This document shows, one piece after another, positions 25,301 to 40,300 of a DNA stretch of 64,000 bases (position 1 is the stretch's first letter; each line of letters starts with the position of its first letter). Origin of the DNA: Pipra filicauda. Taxonomy: Eukaryota > Chordata > Aves > Passeriformes > Pipridae. A program made the translations under genes and the position numbers. The stretch covers positions 1,302,001-1,366,000 of the forward strand of contig NW_024104301.1 in assembly GCF_003945595.2 (NCBI RefSeq). The letters are read 5' to 3'. The notes below the pieces were generated by a model. It did not search any database and was not told where the DNA came from. It worked only from the letters and a program-made list of their open reading frames with translations.

Positions 25301-28300
25301 TTGTACAAAGAGCATAATGGGAGATGGGTGCATCAATATAAAATCCTGGTGCAGGCAAAGTAGCCAGCATTTTTATCTTTATGCAGTGATTTATGAAGCA
25401 TCTGGTAGGTTCTTCCCTGGGGCTCACTCGAGTGAGTCATCGCAAGGTAAAACTACTGCTCCTCTCTCATTCACCCCGTGATGAAATCAGTGATGGAGTG
25501 GGAAATAAAAATGGAGACTCAACTCACAATATTTAGTGCATATGAGAGACAGAGAAGCTTCACTCACCCAAATGTTCCCTTCCACCGTCACTGAAGAAAT
25601 TCTGCCCCTTGGGGTTTTCAGAAAAATCAAGACTTCTGTTTTTCCCTCTTGCAGTGAGAGCTGCTATAACCCTGTTAACCAGCTGTGCTTGACTAAAAGG
25701 AGAGGGAATTGCTGAGGGTTCAAACCTTCTGGCTGTAACTCACTGGGGATTCACCCCTTTGTGTGGTGAATGGTCTGAGGAAGGGAAAAGTTCAGTACAG
25801 CAAAACAAGGTGACTGCCAAGGGAGAGGGGAGGGACAAAATTCAGGGCTCAAAGCTGAGTCCTTACAGGGCATCCACAAGGGAGCTTTAACATCAAAATC
25901 CTGAAATCTTCCTGAATGGTGTTTCAAAGGGAATATAACTGTGCTCCATGGTCCCACCTAATCCCAGGGTGAGGTGTCATTTCCAAACAGCTACTGCATG
26001 TCATCACCAGAGGAAAGCAGCAGCTGCCTTTTGGGGTTCCTGTCTCAATCTCCACAGTAGCTGAAGAGGTGCTTTGCTGTGTGAGCTACACTGCAGCATC
26101 CACGGAGCCAAACACCCTTCTGAAATGAATAAATAACCCTGGCCAAGGAGCACTGTGACATAATGTACCTACTGTGATACAGCAAACAAGCAGATATATC
26201 CAGGGAGCATCACTGAAGGGCTCATGGGTAGCAAGAACTCTCTCTCTGCACTACTGGCTGTCTTCTGACACTCCACACTGCCAGCCAGCTCCTGCCTGCT
26301 CCTCTGTGGTGTTTTCATAGTTTCTCTGCTTTTGACATTGGCAAGAACTCTGCCACGTGACACTGAGTCACAGTTATGGGATGACATTCTCAAACCCAAA
26401 ACAAGCCACCTGAGAAGACTGAGCCTGTGACACCAGCAGAAAAGGCCTCTGAGTTAACAGCACCCACAGGAGAAAAACACGTTGTCCCAAAGGTACCCGA
26501 CACAAGGAGACGCAGTCTGACCTCCCCAAAGCCCAACCTCCACACAGTTCAGAAGAGCAAGTCATCTTACCTCCTCTCTTTGAAGACCGTGAGGACTTGG
26601 AAGAGGTTGACCATTGCTTGGTGAGCGACCTCCCAGAGGCTGGTTCACTGTTGGCAGCAGAATCCTCAGTGTCAGCAGGTGAAACTGTGTTGGCTTCCAC
26701 TTCCTTCTCCCCAGGAGTGTCTTTGACACCGTGCTGCTCGGGGTCACTTTCCCCGCAGAACTGGGCCATTTTCTGAGCCAGCATCAGCTGGGCCTCCTTC
26801 TCCAGCCGCCGGATGTCCTCGATGGTGAGCCCGTACCACTCGTCCTGCCAGCACCACGCCTGGCGGTGGGCTCGCACCATGACCTTCCGCAGGCCTGCAA
26901 AGGCAAACACCCCTGTCACCAGGGCTACAAATGGCAGGATTCAACATGTTCCCTTCCCAAAACCTCAGGACACTGTGGCCAGGATATTACAGCGACATCA
27001 AACCCGCAACGCTGCAGTGAAGGACCTTCACACAGGCAGGGTGGCAACTCGGTCACTTTGTGTGCTTTATCTCCTAAATTCTTGCTAACCAACCATGCAC
27101 TGCGAAATTAGACAAATCTTCTGTGACTGTTTTTAACTAGGGAAGGGACTTCCTAATTCTGGATTAAGGACTTTGTCCCCCTGTGAGTGCCTGCTCTACT
27201 GAGGAGGAGCCACATACAGACTGTAATTGCAACCCCCTGGAATTTCTGGCAAGTTGTAACATTTAGATCCAACCTTTAAAGGCAAGTATGTTCACAGACA
27301 AAAAAAAAAAAAAAAGCCAGCATCAACAACAAAAACCCACTGATTTTTTTTTTTTAATCCAGAAGAGTTTCAAGTCATTCCTTGATGAACACTACACAGC
27401 CCACCCCAATTGTTACATGACAGAAGCACATCCCACACCAGCAGTGTTAAGCCTAAAACCTTTCCTTTCCTTGGAAACCTGGTTTCTGCACCTGATTTCT
27501 ATATATCAGTGAAACGGCATTATAAATATGAGCTTCTGAGATAATGGGATAGAAAGCAAAGTAAGGGAGAGAATAAAGATGCTTTATTTTGCAGATACCA
27601 TCTGCCTTCTGCTGTAGGGGAGAAACAGAGTGAGCAAAGCCAATTTAAAATATTTCAATGTATCACATATCTGAAAGGAAGAAATGCCTCAGTATCAACA
27701 CACAATGCACCTAACCAGGCAACAGATGCTTTCCTCAAGAGTTAGACTCACTGGTCAACATCGCAATACCACTGAGACTTTTAAAACATTATAGTCACTT
27801 AGGTTTTTCACCGATACTATTCCTTAAAAGTTCACAAGAGGTCAAAGCTCCAAACTGTTATTTATTGTAGCACACAGCAGTAATGGTGCTTTAAAAGCTT
27901 CTGTAAATACTGACCAACTGATTTTCAGGAGCCCTTCTGAAAATACATACTTAGTCAATATTGTCCCCCCTTTAATGACTGGGAAACTGAGGCAGAGATG
28001 GGCTGAAGGACATGCCAAAAGCAGCAGTGGGATTTGTTGTCAGTGGTATTACAAGATAGAGAGCAATCAATGAGCTACCTTGAAACCATTCAGGTTTTGG
28101 GAGCTGCAGATCAAGTTCCCTAAACACCACCATGAGGAAACACGTCCCTCATAAGCCACCCTCCACCTCCAGGAGCACAGCCAAAGTGGGATGGTGCCAC
28201 TGTGTGCAGGCTTTCTGAGGTGTTTCCAGCAACATCTGCTTCACTGTTATACAAAAAATTTTAGATCTCATTACTGTCACAGTTTCTATGATGTTCAGCC

Positions 28301-31300
28301 TAAATATCCCTTTTGTTTTCAGCAATCACTTCTTTTGGTTTGTTTTTTTTTTGTGTTTGTTTGTTTGTTTGATGGCTTTTTTAAACAAACAAAGAGCGTA
28401 TTTTTATGTTTATCTCCTTCCAGGTCTGAGCACTTTATTGTCTGCTCTGCTCTTTGGTCAGTTCTTAATGCCACCAGCCCTCCCAAGCCAAGCTATCAAG
28501 AGGAAATGGCTTCTGAGATCAGCACTAATGTTGTGGACCAGCGAAACCTGAACTTCATTTGCACAGTAAGATTAAATTTATCAATATTTGATGCATTTCT
28601 CTGCCTGACTTTCAGAAGGGAGCTCCCTGTGGGAGAGGGAAGTATGAGCCAGCAGACTGCAACCTTCTGGGGGCAGAACAAGCAACTTAATTGTGTTCAG
28701 ACTTAGTCGAGATTCAGAGTTATTTCCCATATCAGATTACTTTTCGCAGAACTGCAGCAGGATGTTTTAGCCTCTTCACCTCCTGTTATGATTGACAACC
28801 AGCAGAGCTTAACTACGAAGATTAAACTCCCATCACACCCACACTGAAAGCCAAGGGAACATTTCTCTCCCTCTAATTCCCTAACACCACAACCATCCTT
28901 TGGACTTCCACATCCAAGATGTCCACTTCTGCCTTGCTTGGAACACCTTGAAAACAGACTGTGATCAGACACAGAAGTGAACGTCCCCCTTGCTCTCATC
29001 CCAAGACTTCCTCCATTCCAGGACTCAGCAGGCTCCGCTCATGCTCCCGGATTCAGCCTTGATCTATCAGTGCACCAACTCCTCAGAAATTCTCTGTGTA
29101 GAGGCATGGATGCCACCAACCACATACTTGTGTTTTATTGGACTAACATCACAGGGAACATGAAAACCACTTGGGGGTAAAGAAAAAGTCTCTTGAAGTT
29201 CCTCTCTGCCTCCTCAGATCTCAAAAAAATCGCCTGTACTGCTTCCTGCCAACCCACAGACCTCCTCGTGTGCCCTGCTCACACTGCTTTGATTAGACAT
29301 CCCAAATCATCCTTCCTTAAAACCTTGTTCCTTTGAAAATAGGATGGCACTACAGGGCTTCACAGCTGTTATGCCTCTACCCCTCCAGGTTAGTCATGAA
29401 GTCAAAAAGACAGATTACTTTCCCAGCCTCTGGCCTTCACTGGGATGTGCCATTTCTCTTCCTTAAACACAGGGAGAAAACCTGGAGGAGAATGAGGTTG
29501 TGTAGGTACAAAAGAAATGGAAAAATAAAACTCATGGCTTGGAGAGAAAGTCTTCAGTGTTAGGGAAGAGAACTTGAGCAGCTCCTCCGTGCACAGCAGT
29601 GAGAATATCACTGATTTCCTGTTCAGCCTCAGCTGCAGCCTTCCAGCAGGCAGGAGGGACACAGGGGACACACTGAGGGCCCCACACAGCTACAGGAGTT
29701 CAGGAACCAGCTACTAATGACTGACCTCACTTGTCCAGACACTGCTTCCCTCCCTGTGCAATGGAAAAAATCAAGTCTTAAAGCATTTTTGCATTTTTGT
29801 AGCTTTAAAGAAAAAAAAAAGCAAACAAACAAGAAAACCACACATGCACAAACATTCACATGCAGACTGATTTCAGAGTACCGGTCACTGTGCATTGATT
29901 TAATTATAACATTTCCCACTGCTCTGTGGAGAGAGATCATCTGTGAAGAGTTGAGCAGGGTGCAAACATGTAAATCACTTGGCTTTCAGCTCACCACCTG
30001 AGAAGCTGGTTGCAAACATGAGGTGTTGACTCTTGTAAATGATTTGTGGTGTTGAACTTCATCATATAAAAGGAAGTGCAAATGACCATGAGACAAGCCA
30101 GGACAGAGAGGAGTCTTCATCTGAATTTAAAAAGCTTTGGTCTGTAGTTCTGGGTTTGCTTTTCAACGTGAAGTAAAAATAGTAAATGTAACAAAAACTC
30201 AATGCAAAAAAACCCTCAAATAAATCAGAAAACTCACCAACAAATCCTGCTCCAAACCACCTCAATATCCATATAAAGCAACTGTTCAGATATCTATTGA
30301 TTCTGTACCCAGTGGCAACATCCCAAAGCATTTTATAACACACTTTCACAGTTTCCTGGCAGCAAGTAAAGGATGCCTGATTTTCCCTGTGCAACACCAT
30401 TTCCCTGACAGTCACAACAGATCCCATAACCTTGTCAGTAGGTTCTGATTGTCTGGAAGTACCCCATCAAAGGCCGCCTGCAGTTACCTCCTTGCTTCCC
30501 TGCCCTCTCTTGCTCAGACCCATCACAAAGAAAAGCCTGTGGTCACATCCACATTATTCCAACTGCAACCTGCCTCCCCCTGGAAAGATAAAACTCTAAC
30601 TTTGGGCTCCAACAGGCAGTGGATGACCTTAGTCATTCGAGTGCTTTAGTGAAGCAAAAGTTCTGCAAAAGTACTTTCTAAAACCACTTCATCACTGTGC
30701 AGCAACTTGGGCATATTTAGCCTAAGATACAGTGGCTTAGACAAAGCTCCAGTTACTGGGATGGAACACACTTTGCCACAGTATATAATTAATAACCCAT
30801 ACACAGTCAACACACTTGTTTAACAACAAAAGACTCAGAGCCCACGTGCACCATTAGGAAGCAAGTGGGAGCAGAACATTATGCAGTGCCAGTCCAATTA
30901 AACTTAAAATCTATGGGAAAGGAGTAAAAAAGCATACAAATATTACAGCCAAGTAGACTAATAGCCCACAATCACAATTTTAGTCTGTGTCTTAGGCTGT
31001 CAAAGCACTGAGTAACTGTCCAATTAGTCATAGGAAAGAATGGCTGTTGCACTCAGTGCGACTGAGAACGTTTCAACATCATCCCCCAGAGTTACTCCCT
31101 CTGTGCTCAGCAGCCTTTCCACATTGTACAATCCATCCATCACTTACCTCAGACCTGTTCTTTTTTCAACCCATTCTCTAATTTTAGTTTGCACCACTAA
31201 GTTCTGCTCCCCTCCTCGGGCAGAGTTTGGATCCTGCTGTTTGCTTCTGCCTCTGTTCTCTTGCCGACTTGGTGACCCCACACAGAGCTGGCTGGTTCTC

Positions 31301-34300
31301 CAATAAATAAATCTGCAGGGCTTAGGAACAGAGGAGCCAGGAGGAAAATGCCAAGGAAGGAGGGGCTGAGCCACCAGAACATATCTGCCTCCTGGGAGCT
31401 TGGTCCACCATCAGCTGTACAATGCACAAAGGTCTCCATCTGCTTTTGATCACCAGCTGAAAGCCCCAAACTGGGATCAGCATCTAAGCCTGGTCAGTCC
31501 TGTTGTAGCCACATCCTTCCAACTTCAACACCCACATACCTTGCTGGCTGTGGTACAAATGCTGTGGCACTTTGCCCACTCACTGGGCAAATGGCTTCCC
31601 CACGGCTCTCCCAGGGCAGGGGGAGACCACGCAGCTCCTGTAGATACCCAAAGCTTTTGCTTTCACTTTTCACTCACTCTACTTTGTCTTGCCTTAAAGG
31701 CTTTTCTGATTTTATGCATCTTAACCACTTTGAAAAACAGTATTTGCCATCATTATAACAGAGTGGAAAAGCTTTTGAAAGGCAGACAATGAGCTGGCTC
31801 TGCTCTCTGCAAAACCTCAATCAAGAGGGAAATGGCAGGCAATCTTTCACAGAATACAAAAGAAATGTTTCTAAGGGACCACAGTTTAATCTATGCCAAA
31901 CACCTCTGAACAACTGGAAGAGTCACGTGCTGCTTTTCCATTTAACAGATACAATGGAGTTGTTATTCTGCCCTCGTGTTTTCCAGCATACACTAAATTA
32001 ACCCATGTCACCGAAACGTCGAGGGAGCTCATTGCAGAGAGGCACTTGTAATACAGCCTACACAGGTAAAACTTCCATCTGTGGGTAAAGGAAAAGCAAA
32101 GGAGTTTTAAGAAAACAACCTGTGAGCATTCAGAGAGAGGTGAACACCATTCTCCACTGCTCTATCAGTGTTTTCCACATTAACTCTCAGGAGCATATGA
32201 CTGTAAAGAGCTATAAAATTACTTATGCTACACTCAGGCACTTCATGGAAGATTTGCTTATCAAAAGGAGAGTTGTAGAGGTCACGTAGGAGGATTTACT
32301 GTGTACAGAAAGCAGGTACCATCCTCTACACAGCCCTTCTTTGGGCTTCTCTTTGCCAGAGCACAGCCATAGCTCTGCCTTTTTTTTTTTTTTTTTTGAG
32401 ATGGAAATGCTTCTTTAACACACTCTTTAGGTTTTTCACCTGGTCATAGATCCTGTCGTTTGTGGCAAGGCTCACAAACTATATCAGCTGTGTTACAGAT
32501 TTTCTGCAAAGAACAAATTACTGCCAGCATTGCCACCACTCAGTTACTACACAACCAATTCCTCCCTAAAAGCCCTGACCTAAGAATGATGGATCCTTTA
32601 GAGCAGCACATTTAGTCACAACTCAGAGCTGTCAGTGACCCACCACAGGTAACAGCACAGTGATGTGCAGGGAGGGCCCTGAACATCCCAGAGATGTATG
32701 GCCACACAGAGACCCACAGGCCCTGTCACAAGGCAGGTAGAAACTAGAGATGCTCCAGGAGTGGTTTTCTGGAACCACTCAGGTCTCAGGAGTGAAGCTC
32801 ATTTCTTTAGGCAGCCCTTCAGGATGGATTTTGGTCACAATAAGGAAAACTGGCAGATTTTGAAAATGATCTGGCAAGTTTAACAGACAAATCCTTATCT
32901 AAAAAAAAAAAAAAAAGAGAATGCAAGATCTTGCCTACACAAGACTTGAAGCTCTTTCAGTGGGTACACGTGCTTTGGATTTGTACATACCACGATTATA
33001 AGTGATAGAATAACAGGGTTTTGTCTGAGCTGACACACAGAGTCATCAGATCTGAGACTCTCACAGACATGTCTTGGGATATGATGCATTGCACACACCT
33101 CACCTCTGTGTTCTGATTCAGAAACAACATCAAGGAGCTGACAGTGAACTTTGCAGGGCTACAAATGCTCACCAACATCGTGGATAAACCGCTCAATCTT
33201 CGACTGCATCCCCCAGTATCTGAACTCCACTTTACACAGTTTGTATGCACACATGATGGGGTATTTCCCAGGGTTGTTCTTGTACTCTTGAATCCAATCT
33301 TCTGAGAGGGGCCCTCTTTTAGTCTTTACTGATTTATACAGCTTTGGATCCTCCTCAGCTTTGTATTCATGTGGAGGGATAGGATCCTTAACAATATCAA
33401 TAGGATCTACAGAAAGAGAATGAAAACAGTAAGACCTTTTCTATTGCTGGACAAAAGAAGAAAACATCATTTTTCATGAGTTATCTCTGTTTTACTAAGT
33501 ACCAGAAACACTACAGCAATTTAGTTTCTTTTTACTTACACTTAAACAACTGATATTTTAATTGTTTATACACTGCTGCTGGGCAGAGATCAGCTCTGCC
33601 AGAGGAACGAGCACACACAGTTCCTGCAAACAGAGGCTTTGCTCCAAATAGATGTTTCTGCCCACAGTGGCTGCAGATCCACTCTGGCAGCTCTGCACAC
33701 TCCGTCTTTCCAGCTCCATAAAGATCTGTTGCACATTCCATCTTTCAGCTTTTCTAGTATCACTCACAGTGCTCCAGTTGTCTCATCCAAGACAGTTAAA
33801 TACACCTGCCCTGCTATGGAATAGGCACTACCCATGGAATATCCATCAAATGAGGGTACTGGGAACTCCTCACCTGCTATTGTTAGACCAGATGTACTGA
33901 GGAAGGCAGAAAACTTAAGTCCTAATTATCAATCCAACAGTGGAAAAGTGGAAACTGGGAGTGCAGTGAATGAACATATTTTAACGATCGGCAACCCCCA
34001 CCCCAGAGCTCTGCAGAAGCATCTGAAGTTTGGATTGAAGGGCGGGATCACACTTCCCAAGGAATGACAGCTCTGCTGACACCTCCCAGGGAGGCAGCAT
34101 GGCTCAAGCCTGTTTGTTCAGCACTGCAAGCCTGATTAGACAGGCTCAGGAATGAGGCCAGTCTACAAAACAAAGGAGTCGAAATCATGTAACTGCTCAG
34201 GGTTATGGCCCTGTCCCACAAGGCTCCAGGAGCCACACAGCCTCAGGATGTCCTTTCCCTGGGCTGCCAGGACTCAGCTCCAGCTTAACACTTCTCCAGC

Positions 34301-37300
34301 CTCAGCAGTTCCAGAGCAAGGGATGTTTCCATCCCAGGGACGCTTCAGTCCTGCATGGCTGTCATTGCCAGCACTCTCTGTCACACAGCCGAGTCTCCGG
34401 AAAACACCATGGGCATGGACCAGGATGGAATGGCAGGACAGAGGAACTGCTACAACACTTGTCATTCTCTGCCTTTTTATGATGTTGCCTTTTGCCTTTA
34501 GAAGTTAATTTTCTAAGGCCAGCTGAGAAGCTGAGTATTAACCTGCACGAGGACAAGACTAAAAGAGAGGGAGCAAAAACGAAATGCACCTTCCTGCTTC
34601 AAAAGTGCAGATAGGAATCATTTCCACATCCACAAGGGAGCCTCACAAGTATACAGCAATATTTTTACAATTACACAGCAATATTTTCCTCTTCTCTGGT
34701 TATTTCTACTTATTACCCCCAAATTTATTAGATGTCTTACTCCTCTCTGGAGCTGCATAAATAAGATGGAAAAGCAGCAGCTTCAATTTACAGATGGGGG
34801 ATTCAAATTATTTCCATGTGATTTACATCAAGCCTGGAAGAGAACCCAGGTGTCCTCACTTTACTTGATGTAACCCTACCCACAGTGACACCACAGGGAT
34901 GTAGGTTTGTGTTTAGCAGGGATGGAAAGGTAGATAGGACACACTAAGCCAAAAAAAAAAAGCCAGAATGAAAGAAAAAGAAAAAGGCTATTTACCTAAA
35001 ATAGTTTGCCTTTTTTCTGCAGCAGAAAGGTTGAACACGTTGCTATGGTCTCCTGGATCAGTTTTGTAATACGTCTCAATATCAATAGAGAACTTCTCCA
35101 CAAAAGGACACGTGTACCTGAAAGGCAGAACAACAGCTTAGAGTAAATCAGCCTCAAATCCCAGCCAGCCTTCACTCATGTTTTACCTCAGATATGCTTA
35201 AAATACCGACTGGACAGATTAAAGAGATTGTTCTTTAATAACTCCTTAAGACTAGAGCTCACTGGTTTTCAGCAAGGAGATAAATTTTGGGCCCACTATA
35301 CTAAAAAGTGATGTTATGAAACACATATAAGGACACCCTGGAAATGCTCCTGTGCAAGGAGAAAAGCAAAGAAAAGCAGAGCTCTTGTCTGAAATCTATG
35401 GCAGAATAAAATATGGACTGGTTCTGTGCAGCACAGGTTTCCTGGTCAACTGATTGACTCATGAGCATTTCAAGGGAAGAGAGAAAACCTGAGTGGAAGT
35501 GGACTTTAATCACTTGAAAGTCAGGCAGCTCCACTATATTCAGTCATTGGCAATGGCCCAATGGCAAACACTGACTCCTCACCTTTCCCAGGACCGATGG
35601 CACTCGGAGAGACCAGCTAAAACAGAACTAGGAAACTTTTCCAGGTTTTTTGATAAAAATATGCATTAAAGCCCTTTTATTATGAAAAATGACAGCAATA
35701 CCAGACTTATAAATCTGGCAAAGTACAAATGCTCTAAACCAGAGCAACTGGCATAAAGGCTGTTTATTCCAGGGTATCTGAAGTCCTCCCAGACAAAATC
35801 AGCTGAAACAAGGAGGTCCCAGAGGGCTCCACAGAGCCTCTGGCTCTCTTCCCTCCTCAGGGTGAAAACCATAGGATGTAGGTTTGTTAGATTCTAGCTA
35901 AATGACAGAAAGACAGTTCCCAGAAAAGAAGCACCAAATTTATTTATATATTTATTAATATTTTTTCTTCCCCTGTAGAACAAACGAATCCTGTCTTCCT
36001 TGACAGTATTCAGCGTGACATCTGTCCCAGCACTGGGTACATTTATAACTTCCCTGAGCTAGCAGATATCTGCAATGTTAAGCAGAACATGCAGTGCAGG
36101 ATACAAGACTAAAATAAAAACCATTCAAGATTTCCCACGCTTTGATGGACAAAACAGCTCAACATCTTAGAGCAACGAGCCACAAATTCTCCAGCAATGT
36201 TTGCAGTCAGCCCAGGCAACGCTCGCGCTCCGGAGATTAAACACTGCCGAAGAATTTTAGGACTTGACCCTGGTTTTTCTAAAGGATATTCCTGGGGAGG
36301 GAACAGTGGCTCAGTTTTACCTTGTCCTTGTGTAAGGATAAGCATTCCATGATTCCTCTTCGACTCGCAGAGCTGCCTTGGGCAGTATTGAGCGGAACCA
36401 GCTGGGGATGTGCATCCCAATGTGATACACCTTGTGAGTGTATTGCCCGTTGCCTCCTGGCCCATCCACGTAGGGCCTGTTCTCCAGGATCTCCACCCCA
36501 CTGCCTTCCCCACATGTCTCCTCTCTGCTCTTTTTCTGAAAGGGAAAAGTCTCACACAGTTAATTTTTCCAGGTTATTGTACGTACCAGGCTCTCAAAGC
36601 ACATGGACCCCGGGGATGGTTTCTAGGACTCATTTGAAACAAAGCATTGTAGCAGCACCCTGGTACTAAGGTTACCAAACCTAGAGATTATAAAGGAAAA
36701 ATTTAGAGACTCATCTGGCCAACACAGAGAACTGATCCATTAGAAATCTTGTGAAAATTTTGATTTGGATACTAAGTTTGAATGGAGATCTACTGACACC
36801 TCAGTTCCTGCTCCTGTAACAGGTTTACATATCACACCCCAAAACTTGGCTCCAGCTGTGAATCACCCAACAGCACAAAAATCTTTTACATCAGCAGATG
36901 GCACAGCAAAAAGAGAGCTTGTTCAGCCTGGCACGCTGCTGGTGGTGTATCAGCATGAAGAACTGTACACACACCTGACACAGCATCATCTCAGGCTGGG
37001 CATGAGGAGGAACTTCTTTACTGAAAGGGTGGTCAGACATTGGGAGGGGCTGCCCAGGGAGGTGGTGGAGTCCCCATCCCTGGAGGTGTTCAAGAAAGGG
37101 CTGGATGTGGCACTCAGTGCTCTGGGTCTGGCTGACAAGGGGGTGATTGGTCACAGGTTGAACTCGATGATCTTGGAGGTCTTTTCCAACCTAAATGACT
37201 GTATGATCACAGTGCTAAAGACTATTCTATGACCTAATCCCACAGGATTTGGGGGCTTGTTGCACGTGATCTGGCCTGGCAGCAGCTCTCCCAGAAGAGA

Positions 37301-40300
37301 TTATGCTCTGCTAATTAAGATATTTAGAAGAAACAACCCAAGTTTGCCAGAATGCACATTGCACCCCTTGGCAGCCTCCGAATTTGGGCTTATTTGTTGG
37401 ATTGTCCTTCACTGAGAAACCTGGCAAAAATTCCTTCAATTAAAAATTTCAGTGCTTCTAAGAAGAGCTAGAGGCAAACCAAATATTTATTAATTTCTAA
37501 CACACTTCAGCAGATTGGATGATGTATAACCTTCATCATTTCCAAACAACAGATTCATACTGTTAGCATTTTGAGTTCATTGTTTGTATCTGAGACCATA
37601 GTACTTTGAAAATTAAGGGGGGAAAAAAGGAATTTTATACCAAGAATCAACAGTGAAATGTAACACAATAACAACTTCTCATTTCTGGCATACAAACAAT
37701 TCAAAGGATAACACAGTTTAACAGAAAATTATTAATAAGATGCAAAAGATCAGCTTCTCATCTTTTGAAAACAAGATGATAAGCTAACAGAGCTATTTAG
37801 AAGTAAATAGCTCTGTTTTTAAAGAGCTTTCAAGTGATTTAAAATTTAAACAGCCATAACCAACAAACCTAAACAACTGACAATCTAAACAGTAAGTTTT
37901 TTGTCACTCTAGAAACTGCAATAGAAAAAAATAAAAAAATAGAAAAGTACTTTTTTTACAGTTTGTTTCTACCACTCAGCTGGCAGTTCATTAAAGCACA
38001 CATCCTCTTCAAACAAATTACTGACTTTCAGTTCTTATATAAGCACTGACCAAGTCCTGTACAAATATTTATGACAATAACATTAAATAATCTTGATGAC
38101 CCCAAAATCTGGTTAATTCAAAGGTCTTGGAAAAGGCAGTAGCTCAACCAGCACAGTGAATGTGTCAGACAGAAGAGCAGTACAGTATCTACTCTGAACA
38201 GTTTATACAAATTATGGAGATCTAGAGTTTTATTACATGGCAGAGGCACATGGAAATCATAAGCAAAGGGAAGATGGGTTCTCTTCATGCCAAATTATCA
38301 CAGTAGAATTGGACATCAGATGGATTTAAAACTCCATTCTAGAGCCCAATCTATTCTGCAAGTCCTCATTTGGGACCAAAACATCCTGAGCAGTATTACA
38401 TGCACACACAGAGCCAGCACTGACATTCTCCACTTGGCTCTTCCCTATTCAGCCAGTTTTTAACTAAAATCTCTCTGCATGAAGATGAGCTGCCTGGTTC
38501 TCATCCTACAGCTGGAACCCTGATGACCTGCCATGCCAGCCAATTTTTTTTTTTACACAAATACTTCCATAAGGAGCTTTTCCCACATGACCTGGTAACA
38601 CTGAGGTTCTCAGCCAGAGCTGTCTGGTGATGGGAGATGTGAGGGTGGCACCGTGTTCTGGCCCCAACACTTTGTGAGGAGACAAAGAAGGCAAAAACGC
38701 AAGTCCTCTGATACTCTTTGTGAAAGTCAGTTCATATCCCACTTCTGATTCCTGATTTTATTTACTTCTGCACCTGCAGCAGACTGCAAACCCTATTCTG
38801 AGAGCAGGGCGTGCTTCCTCCTTCAGCCTTTCCAGGTGACCAACTCCAACCCACAGCCTCTGTCACCCTGTTTCAAATTTTGGCCCTACACATTCCTCCT
38901 ACTTGTCACTTTATCCACATAAGATGTGACAAGGGCAGCAAGAGCATTTTCTTAGATGAATGTGAAATAAGAGCTGCAGCTCTGCTGACAAAAAAAAAAT
39001 AATCAAAGATTATATCCCAAACTATCTTTAGAGCCAGGACTTTTGAGTCAGGCCAAATTTATACTCAAAACACAACACATTGCTGGGAAGGATAGTATGA
39101 TCACAGAGAAACTCCACACGATAAACCCACACAAAGCTGCTTCCCAGCCCTTCACACCCTCATACTTACCAGTTGGCTTGTTGAGAAGGCAACAAGTGAG
39201 GTAAGGAAGAGCCAAAAGAGGTTAGATGATGAACAGTACAATTACTGACCAGTCACAAAGACAAAAAGATTTCTTTCTCATATAACAGAAATAAAGACAT
39301 CAGCCACATTCACTTGAGAGACCAGGATGATACTCTGGGTATAAGTGGTGCTGAGAAAGTGAAGCACTTCTGGGAGTGAAGAGCAATTTGCTCTTCAGCC
39401 ATAGAGCCTTTTCATGCCCATTGTGACTGAGCCACAGCCTGGAGGGGGCTTGTTACAAGAAGTGGTCTGTAAACAACAATTAAAAAATAACCATTGATTA
39501 GGAAAGTATTTGGTGTGAGAAGTGTCTGGCAAGGCCTCTCCAAAGAATATCTGCTGGGGGGGGCAGATGTGCAGGCATTTTAGGATCAGTCTCTCAGGTT
39601 TCAGCCTCAAAGACACATGTCCCTGTGAGAAGTAGAGACTTTATTTAGCAGATTTCCTGTGTCATTACTACTCACTACTAACTGACACAGCATCTTCCCT
39701 CTATAAATATCTGAGGAATGGTCCCCAACGAAATCAAAGAGTAGCTGACAGCCTTTATATGCAGGTTATCTAAGCCATAATCACAGTAAACCATCTTATA
39801 TTGTATTACAACAGGAAATCCAGTCATCCCTTTAGAAGTCCCTCTCTTGTGCTGATGACACTCCATGTTCTGCATGGCCCCATCAATAGCTTTTCAGGAC
39901 AGATGGTGACACAGATCCCTTCTAGCTAAAGTAATAGCATTAAATTACTCATAACAGGGAACCCAGAGAAGCAGATGCACCATGATTAGCAAGAATGCCA
40001 GTTACTTAAAGGCTTCTATTAAAATAAATCTCTTGGCACAGCAGCATAGCATGGGACACAGCACATGACCTCAGCACAGCAATCATAGATGAATAATTCC
40101 CATGAATGTCATTTAACCACTGGGCAAGCCTAACCCCATTTATCATCTGCCCTTCACAACAGGAGAAAAGCAGCTAGAAACAAAGCCTTCCACTAGCAAA
40201 GGCAGGTTGGACAGTTCTTAGATCTTGCATTTCCTTTCCCAGTCAGAAATGTTCCTCCCCACCAGTTTACACAGAGTTTACATCCTGCAAAGCCTTAGTC

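Larger units (their letters stand above)
26895..33172 (-). other. PITPNM2 intron between coding exons 4 and 5
   Basis: A 6.3-kb GT-AG intron. It holds a MIR-like fragment at about 27961-28040, a (TTTG)n stretch near 28338-28371, an 18-base T run at 32380-32397 and a 16-base A run at 32901-32916. Confidence 0.85.
33407..34995 (-). other. PITPNM2 intron between coding exons 3 and 4
   Basis: A 1.6-kb GT-AG intron. It holds an imperfect 22-bp duplication at about 34651-34688 and a MIR-like fragment at about 34782-34860. Confidence 0.85.

Noticed and set aside
36765..37232. 155-codon plus-strand open frame
   Set aside because: Its second half is the translated tail of the CR1 fragment, and the first half has no similarity to anything I know.
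40090..40160. Possible plus-strand MIR fragment
   Set aside because: Only a few short words (CATTTAACC, GGGCAAGCC) agree; too weak to list.
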